8,295 bases of DNA from JBQTIM01 sp052388135. GTDB taxonomy: Bacteria; Elusimicrobiota; Elusimicrobia; FEN-1173. Below the pieces are notes generated by a model that ran no database searches, was not told the DNA's origin, and saw nothing but the letters and a program-made list of their open reading frames with translations. The stretch spans positions 1 to 8,295 of the forward strand of contig JBQTIM010000116.1 in assembly GCA_052388135.1 (NCBI GenBank), written 5' to 3'. Shown here one piece after another: positions 4,080-8,295 of the stretch; positions within the stretch are counted from its first letter, which is position 1, and each line of letters opens with the position of its first letter. Made by a program: the position numbers and the translations under genes.

Positions 4080-5900
4080 TCAGGCCGGCGCCGCGCGGGA
4101 CCGCCGCAAGCGTTCCAAATGGACCATGAGGACGCCCACGTCCGCCGGAGTGACGCCGGGAATGCGGGCGGCCTGGCCCAGGGATTGGGGGCGCACCGCC
4201 TTGAATTTCTGCCTCGCTTCCGTCAGCAAACTGGGGATGGCGTCGTAATCCGTGTCCTCGGGCAAACGGCGGGACTCCATTTTGCGGAACTTGGCGATGT
4301 CCTGGGCTTGGCGCTTCACATAACCCCAATACATCTTCTCGATTTCGGCCTGCCGGCGCACCTGGGCCTCCGTCCAGATGACTTCGTCCGTACCCGAAAC
4401 GGCGGAAGGCTCCCCAGCCGGCGATCCGTCCAGAGGCTGGAAGTGAACGGATTCCGCGTCGGGCGGCAAAGCCTGCCTCACAGCCGTGGCAACGTTTCGG
4501 CGGTAGTTGCAAAACATATCGTAAACACGCGTTGAAATTAGTCCGACGCGCCGGCCGTGGTCCATCAGGCGCAGATCGGCGTTGTCCCAGCGCAGGGTCA
4601 GGCGATACTCGGCCCGCGATGTCATGAGGCGGTAAGGCTCCTCGGTGCCCTTGGTGACCAGGTCGTCGATCATGACGCCGATATAGGCCTCGTCGCGGCG
4701 CAGGACCAAGGGCGGCTCGTCGCGAAGTTTGAGAACGGCGTTGAGACCGGCCATAAGCCCCTGGCCCGCGGCTTCCTCATAACCCGTGGTCCCGTTGATC
4801 TGGCCGGCGAAAAAAAGCCCTTCCACGCCCTTGGTCTCCAAGGTGGGCTTGAGCTGGGTGGGCGGACAAAAGTCGTACTCCACGGCATAGCCATGGCGCA
4901 CGAAGCGGGCCCGTTCCAGGCCGGGAATGCTGTGGACCATTTCTTCCTGCGCGTCCTCGGGCAGGCTGGTGGAGATGCCGTTGGGATAAATCTCCGTCGT
5001 GTCGTAACCTTCGGGCTCGAGGAAAACATGGTGGCTGTCGTGATGGGCGAACTTCACCACTTTGTCCTCGATGGAAGGGCAGTAGCGAGGTCCCGTGGCG
5101 GTGATGACGCCAGAATAAAGGGGCGAACGGTCCAAATTCCTTCGGATGATCTCGTGGGTGCGGGCCGTCGTGCGCGTGAGCCAGCAGGAAAGCTGGCGCT
5201 GGGGCAAGGCCGCGGTGAAATGGGACATGGGGACCGGCGGGTCGTCGCCGGGAGCGGCGGCGCAGAGGGAATAATCGATGGTGGAGCCGTCCAGGCGGGG
5301 CGGCGTGCCGGTTTTGAGCCGGCCCACGGCGAATCCCAAGGCCCGCAGGCTGTCGGAAAGGCCGCGCGAGGGGGGATCGTCCAGCCGTCCGCCCGGAGTC
5401 TGCTGAGAACCGCGGTGCAGGAGCCCGCGCATGAAGGTGCCGGCCGCCAGGATCACCGCCCGGGCGGCGATGCGGCCGGACCGCGCCGCCCGCACTCCTT
5501 GAACCTGCCCGCCCTCTTCCAAAACCTCCAGGACTTCATCCTCCACAACCACGAGGTTTTCCTGGGCCAGGACGGTCTCCGTCATCGCCTTCCTATATAA
5601 GGAGCGGTCGCATTGGGCCCGGGGGCTCCACACGGCCGGCCCTTTGCCCCGGTTCAGCATTTTGAACTGCAGGCCGGCGCGGTCCGTGGCCTTGGCCATC
5701 TCTCCGCCCAAGGCGTCGATCTCCCGCACCACCTGGCCCTTGCCCACCCCGCCCACCGCCGGGTTGCAGGACATTTGGCCGATCTTGGCCTTGTCCAGAG
5801 TCACCAAGGCCGTTCGGAAACCGGACCGCGCGGCGGCCAAAGCGGCCTCCAGGGCCGCATGTCCCGCGCCCACCACCAAAATATCGAAGGAAAAAATCAT
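4080..5900 (-). CDS. mnmG: tRNA uridine-5-carboxymethylaminomethyl modification enzyme MnmG (GidA)
   Basis: MnmG works with the GTPase MnmE to put the (carboxymethyl)aminomethyl group on U34 of several tRNAs, using FAD, NADH and methylene-tetrahydrofolate. The 606-residue protein shows the FAD-binding start ILVVGAGHAALEAA (7-20); the signature MSCNPAVGGVGKG (43-55) with Cys45; GPAVWSPRAQCDR (88-99); LKTGTPPRLDG (195-205); RYCPSIEDK (272-280) with the second catalytic cysteine Cys274; and GLFFAGQINGTTGYEEAAGQG (361-381). The C-terminal helical part that binds MnmE and tRNA ends with QAARIPGVTPADVGVL. The dinucleotide motif is GxGxxA rather than the GxGxxG of E. coli MnmG. No Shine-Dalgarno sequence precedes the ATG (TCTCCCC), and TAAAAT lies 6 nt upstream, so the mRNA may be leaderless. 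A terminator-like hairpin separates it from ppx; rsmG follows 8 nt after. Confidence 0.96.
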   Translation of the reverse strand: MIFSFDILVVGAGHAALEAALAAARSGFRTALVTLDKAKIGQMSCNPAVGGVGKGQVVREIDALGGEMAKATDRAGLQFKMLNRGKGPAVWSPRAQCDRSLYRKAMTETVLAQENLVVVEDEVLEVLEEGGQVQGVRAARSGRIAARAVILAAGTFMRGLLHRGSQQTPGGRLDDPPSRGLSDSLRALGFAVGRLKTGTPPRLDGSTIDYSLCAAAPGDDPPVPMSHFTAALPQRQLSCWLTRTTARTHEIIRRNLDRSPLYSGVITATGPRYCPSIEDKVVKFAHHDSHHVFLEPEGYDTTEIYPNGISTSLPEDAQEEMVHSIPGLERARFVRHGYAVEYDFCPPTQLKPTLETKGVEGLFFAGQINGTTGYEEAAGQGLMAGLNAVLKLRDEPPLVLRRDEAYIGVMIDDLVTKGTEEPYRLMTSRAEYRLTLRWDNADLRLMDHGRRVGLISTRVYDMFCNYRRNVATAVRQALPPDAESVHFQPLDGSPAGEPSAVSGTDEVIWTEAQVRRQAEIEKMYWGYVKRQAQDIAKFRKMESRRLPEDTDYDAIPSLLTEARQKFKAVRPQSLGQAARIPGVTPADVGVLMVHLERLRRSRAAPA

Positions 5901-5906
5901 GGGGAG

Positions 5907-5912
5907 ATTTTA
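5907..5912 (-). promoter_or_regulatory. Candidate -10 box TAAAAT for a leaderless mnmG transcript
   Basis: On the minus strand TAAAAT is followed by CTCCCC and the mnmG ATG. A start point 7 nt past a -10 box would fall on the A of the ATG, giving a leaderless mRNA. This fits the missing ribosome site and resembles the TANNNT-N6-ATG arrangement known for leaderless genes in some bacteria. There is no recognisable -35 box at the normal distance. Confidence 0.35.
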
Positions 5913-5913
5913 C

Positions 5914-5935
5914 AAAAACCCGAGCGGATCGGGCC
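5914..5935 (-). terminator. Intrinsic terminator-like hairpin between ppx and mnmG
   Basis: On the minus strand CCCGA (5933-5929), loop TCCGC and TCGGG (5923-5919) form a 5-bp GC-rich stem followed by TTTTT. The two G before the stem could add G-U pairs with the first two T. It starts 15 nt after the ppx stop. The stem is short, so termination may be partial. It would divide the ppk-sixA-ppx operon from mnmG-rsmG. Confidence 0.5.
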
Positions 5936-5947
5936 GCCCGCCGGCGC

Positions 5948-7474
5948 TCAGCGGCGGGCGTTGACGACGGAAAGCGGGCGGCGGAAAACTTTTTCGAAGA
6001 GGGCCTTCTTTCGCTCGACGCGGAGGATCTCCAGGGCCGTGTCGCCGTGGTGGCCGGCGATGCGCAGCGTCACCCCGTCTTTTCGGACGCTCGCGGAACG
6101 CAGGGAGACGGTGAATCCCCGGGGCCGGTCCAAGGCGTCCAGCAGTCGCAGCAAGGCCAGAAGCTTCAAGAAGGCCCGCCGGCGCTCGCCCCCGCCCAGG
6201 CGGGCCAGGCTGTTCTCCGAGGGGTGCTCGGCGCCGTTCCACAGGCAGAGCTGGGCGATGAACTCGCTCTCCCATTCGGCCACGAGGGGGAAATCGGCGT
6301 GCCGGGCAATGTAGCAGGCGTGCTCCTCGTGGCCGGCGCGGCTCACGTTCTTGCCGGCGGGGCCCAGCACCGCGGCCGCCAGCAAAAATTTCTCCCATTC
6401 CGGAGCCAAGCCGTGCAGCCGGCGCAATTTGCGGAAGAGGCGGCTTCCCAGACCGAGCGTGGCCCGCACGCGGCCTTCGTCCACCCCCAAAACCCGCGCC
6501 TTGCGCGCCGCGTCCTCCAGATCGAACCCCTGCGAAGCCGTCTCGCGGCGGCGCACCGACGCCAATTCCTTCTCCAATATTCCTTCGCGCAGGGAAAAAC
6601 TCGTGGCCGACACCTTCTCCGCGCCCAGGGCGCGCATCACTTCCTCCAAAAGGACGGCGCCGGCCAGTATGGTCTCCGCGCGCGAAGCCTCCATCCCCGG
6701 CACCCGCTTCAGCTGGGCGGGCGTCAGGCGGGAGAGCTCCTTCACGATTTTCCGCAGGCGCGCGAAGGCCAGGGTTTTCTTGCCGCCGCCCTCGTCCGGA
6801 TGCAGCTCCGTCAGGGCGCGGATGGTCCCGCCGGAGCCCACCACGCGGGCCGCGCCCGGCCACTCCTTGGATTTTAAGAACGGCCTGAGGACGTTGCGGA
6901 TGTGGACGCGCAGGGCGTCCAGGGGATGATCGCCGGAAGCGGGCCGCGGCGGGACGCCTTTCAGGAACGTCTCCTGCAGGCGGGTGGACCCCAAGGGGAA
7001 ACTCGCGGCGTGGAGAAGCTTCCGCCGGCGGCAGAGGGAAATTTCCGTGCTGCCCCCGCCGATGTCCACCAGCGCGAAGCGCCCTTTGGCCTTCTTTTTG
7101 TTGGCCAGGACGCCGCGGGCGATGAGGCGCGCCTCCTCCTCGCCCGAGATGATCTTCAGCTCGATGCCCGTGCGCCGGCGCACCGCCCGCGCCAGGGCGC
7201 GGCCGTCGGAGGCGGCGCGCAGGGCGCTGGTGCCGAAGGCCGCCACCCGTCCGGCCCGGAACTCATCCGCCGTGCGCTTGAAACTGTCGAAGGCCTGGAG
7301 CGTCCTCCGGACGGCCGCGGGGTCCAGCCGCCCGTTTAAAAACACGCCGCTCCCCAGCCGCACGGGCAGCTTCTCCCGATGGAGGCGCCGCGTCCGCAGG
7401 CCAGGGCCGATTTGATAAACGTCGAACCGGACGGAGTTCGTTCCCAAATCAATGATGCCGACGCGGATGCTCAT
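5948..7474 (-). CDS. Ppx/GppA family exopolyphosphatase or pppGpp phosphatase with degenerate C-terminal HD-like domain
   Basis: Ppx/GppA enzymes release phosphate from polyphosphate chain ends or convert pppGpp to ppGpp. The 508-residue protein has the actin-like fold signatures: IIDLGTNSVRF (7-17), AFGTSALRAA (79-88), ISGEEEARLI (109-118) with the catalytic-glutamate region, ALVDIGGGSTEISL (134-147), GSGGTIRAL (213-221) and FSLREGIL (293-300). The long C-terminal part (about 318-500) aligns with the HD-like domain of full-length Ppx, but where relatives read LHDIG or LHEVG this protein reads VLGPAG (369-374), so the HD pair is gone while GHEEHACYIARHADFP is kept. The start is the ATG at 7474, which overlaps the sixA stop as ATGA and has GGGAG 5 nt before it; the longer open frame upstream is an artefact within sixA. 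The ppk neighbour favours polyphosphate as substrate. Ppx versus GppA cannot be decided from sequence alone. Confidence 0.88.
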   Translation of the reverse strand: MSIRVGIIDLGTNSVRFDVYQIGPGLRTRRLHREKLPVRLGSGVFLNGRLDPAAVRRTLQAFDSFKRTADEFRAGRVAAFGTSALRAASDGRALARAVRRRTGIELKIISGEEEARLIARGVLANKKKAKGRFALVDIGGGSTEISLCRRRKLLHAASFPLGSTRLQETFLKGVPPRPASGDHPLDALRVHIRNVLRPFLKSKEWPGAARVVGSGGTIRALTELHPDEGGGKKTLAFARLRKIVKELSRLTPAQLKRVPGMEASRAETILAGAVLLEEVMRALGAEKVSATSFSLREGILEKELASVRRRETASQGFDLEDAARKARVLGVDEGRVRATLGLGSRLFRKLRRLHGLAPEWEKFLLAAAVLGPAGKNVSRAGHEEHACYIARHADFPLVAEWESEFIAQLCLWNGAEHPSENSLARLGGGERRRAFLKLLALLRLLDALDRPRGFTVSLRSASVRKDGVTLRIAGHHGDTALEILRVERKKALFEKVFRRPLSVVNARR

Positions 7475-7983
7475 TTTATCTCCCGGGGAAGGACCTGCAA
7501 AACCCAAACCAGGCGAACCTGGCCCGCCTCTTCCGTGAGCTCCAGCCAGCCGCCCTTCTTCAGCTCCACGGGCGCGCCGGCGGCCCGGGCGGCGGCGGGG
7601 ATCCAATCGCCGTGGGAGCAGGCCACCGTGAGCGCGGGGGCTTCCGCGATCCACCAGCGCATAAAGCCCGCCGCGCGTGCCCGGAAAGTCCGCGCGCTTT
7701 CCAATGCGCGGCGCTCCAGAAGGCGCGGATCGTTTTTCACCGCGGAGCCGGCGAGCCGCGCCAAGGGCTCCACCGTCTGGCGGCAGCGTTTTTTCGGGCT
7801 GGAAAGAATCAGCGCGCCGGCGCGGCCGAAGCGGGCCTTGTAAAAGCGCAGGATGCGCCGGGCCTGCCGGCGGCCGCGGCGGCTGAGGCCGTTGTCCCGC
7901 CGGCGGTCCGCGACGTCGCGATGGGCGTGCCGCAAAAGGATCAGCGTCTTCGTGTCTTCGGTGTTTTTCCGCGCGCGCGGCAT
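7471..7983 (-). CDS. sixA: SixA-like phosphohistidine phosphatase (histidine phosphatase superfamily)
   Basis: This 170-residue protein is a small branch-1 histidine phosphatase. The phosphate pocket is complete: LILLRHAHRD (14-23) with Arg18 and the nucleophile His19, the LSRRG segment (33-37), SSPKKRCRQT (61-70) with its conserved basic residues, Glu90 in RLLER, and CSHGDW (122-127) with His124. Length matches E. coli SixA (161 residues), which dephosphorylates phosphohistidine on phosphorelay or PTS proteins. It starts 4 nt after the ppk stop, has no ribosome site of its own, and its TGA overlaps the ppx ATG, so all three are probably translationally coupled. Ppk1 acts through a phosphohistidine intermediate, so a link to polyphosphate control is tempting but is only inference. 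Arginine-rich composition is notable (first 110 residues). Confidence 0.85.
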   Translation of the reverse strand: MPRARKNTEDTKTLILLRHAHRDVADRRRDNGLSRRGRRQARRILRFYKARFGRAGALILSSPKKRCRQTVEPLARLAGSAVKNDPRLLERRALESARTFRARAAGFMRWWIAEAPALTVACSHGDWIPAAARAAGAPVELKKGGWLELTEEAGQVRLVWVLQVLPREIK

Positions 7984-7987
7984 GCCG

Positions 7988-8295
7988 CTAAAGCGCCGCT
8001 TCGGCGGACGGAGCTTCGCCCGGGGACGGCCCGTCGAACAAGGTCGTGCCGCGATAGCCGTTGCGGGCCGACTCTTCGAAATAGAATTGCGCCCGGACGG
8101 CGTGGCCGACGAACTGGGGACTGGTCTGCCGGAAGCGCGGCGTCTTGGTGTCCGAGAGGGACCGCTTGCGCCAGGTGCCCTGGGGCGTGAGCTCCCGCCC
8201 CTTCACCGTGTCCGCCAGGTAGACGGGAATGACCACGTCCTTGATGTAAGCGTGCAGGCGCGGGTCCAGCACGGGGAAGGCGAGTTCCAAGCGCG
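7988..8295 (-). CDS. ppk: Polyphosphate kinase, C-terminal end (partial)
   Basis: Ppk1 makes polyphosphate from ATP reversibly through an autophosphorylated histidine. Only the last 101 residues are in the window; the gene continues beyond position 8295. The fragment begins RLELAFPVLDPRL and continues with VYLADTVKGRELTPQGTW, which is the conserved end of the family C2 domain. The active-site histidines lie outside the window. After the usual family end it carries an extra tail (about 60 residues with FRQTSPQFVGHAVRAQFYFE and an acidic-Ala end). The stop is TAG (7990-7988), 4 nt before sixA. Context with sixA and ppx supports a polyphosphate operon. Confidence 0.88.
   Translation of the reverse strand, partial: RLELAFPVLDPRLHAYIKDVVIPVYLADTVKGRELTPQGTWRKRSLSDTKTPRFRQTSPQFVGHAVRAQFYFEESARNGYRGTTLFDGPSPGEAPSAEAAL

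Noticed and set aside
4072..4512. Upstream extension of the rsmG frame
   Set aside because: It lies wholly within mnmG in another frame and has no methyltransferase similarity; RsmG similarity starts after the ATG at 4071.
4557..5600. Long plus-strand open frame opposite mnmG (347 codons), and similar frames opposite parA, rsmG and ppx
   Set aside because: GC-rich antisense frames of well-identified genes, with no recognisable motif or ribosome site.
7475..7654. Upstream extension of the ppx frame
   Set aside because: Arg/Gly/Pro-rich shadow of sixA; the family start MSIRVGIIDLGTNS with GGGAG before it fits position 7474.
1..8295. tRNA or rRNA genes, CRISPR array, insertion sequence, DnaA-box cluster
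   Set aside because: I read through for tRNA T-arm patterns, regular spaced repeats, transposase motifs and clustered TTATCCACA and found none.

Overview
The window is a compact, GC-rich bacterial chromosome segment (roughly 60-65 % G+C by eye). Every gene but one lies on the minus strand, so the natural reading order runs from position 8295 down to 1. Chromosomal-type ParA/ParB next to mnmG and rsmG is the classic neighbourhood of a bacterial replication origin, although no dnaA, DnaA-box cluster or origin is visible here. The lineage cannot be fixed from this sequence. It is a free-living-type bacterium with polyphosphate metabolism, tRNA and 16S rRNA modification and chromosome segregation. 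GGAGG-N4-ATG ribosome sites recur (parB, the LAGLIDADG gene and a mini-ORF before parA).

Layout, in minus-strand order: (1) the C-terminus of polyphosphate kinase ppk (8295-7988), a SixA-like histidine phosphatase (7983-7471) and a Ppx/GppA phosphatase (7474-5948) form a tight polyphosphate/phosphate operon with a 4-nt gap and then a 4-nt ATGA overlap. (2) A terminator-like hairpin (5914-5935) separates this from mnmG (5900-4080) and rsmG (4071-3316), which are 8 nt apart and probably translationally coupled; mnmG has no Shine-Dalgarno sequence and may be leaderless. (3) A 208-nt spacer with strong hairpins, and a doubtful 71-codon ORF overlapping both neighbours by 4 nt, leads to a rhomboid protease gene (3107-2430). 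(4) A plus-strand gene (2017-2433) encodes a free-standing single-motif LAGLIDADG protein whose stop overlaps the rhomboid stop. (5) parA (1821-979) and parB (942-79) follow, and a new minus-strand gene probably starts at position 18.

The most unusual part is the 195-bp region between parA and the LAGLIDADG gene (1822-2016). It is only about 36 % G+C. It holds two copies of a 29-bp inverted repeat TGTTTCA-N15-TGAAACA, 75 bp apart, which are also inverted copies of each other (16 of 17 bp identical across the inner arms). They flank a TATAATATA core that could act as a -10 box in both directions. The half-sites equal those of the bacterial centromere parS (TGTTTCAC/GTGAAACA), and one 16-mer (1990-2005) matches the parS consensus at 14 of 16 positions. 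I read the region as a divergent, symmetric control region, possibly a parS-type ParB site, tying the LAGLIDADG gene to the partition operon. Whether ParB, the LAGLIDADG protein or another factor binds there is open.

The LAGLIDADG gene is about 50 % G+C, well below its neighbours, which suggests acquisition by transfer. It is not inside an intron or intein, so it is either a solitary homing endonuclease or a DNA-binding protein domesticated from one.
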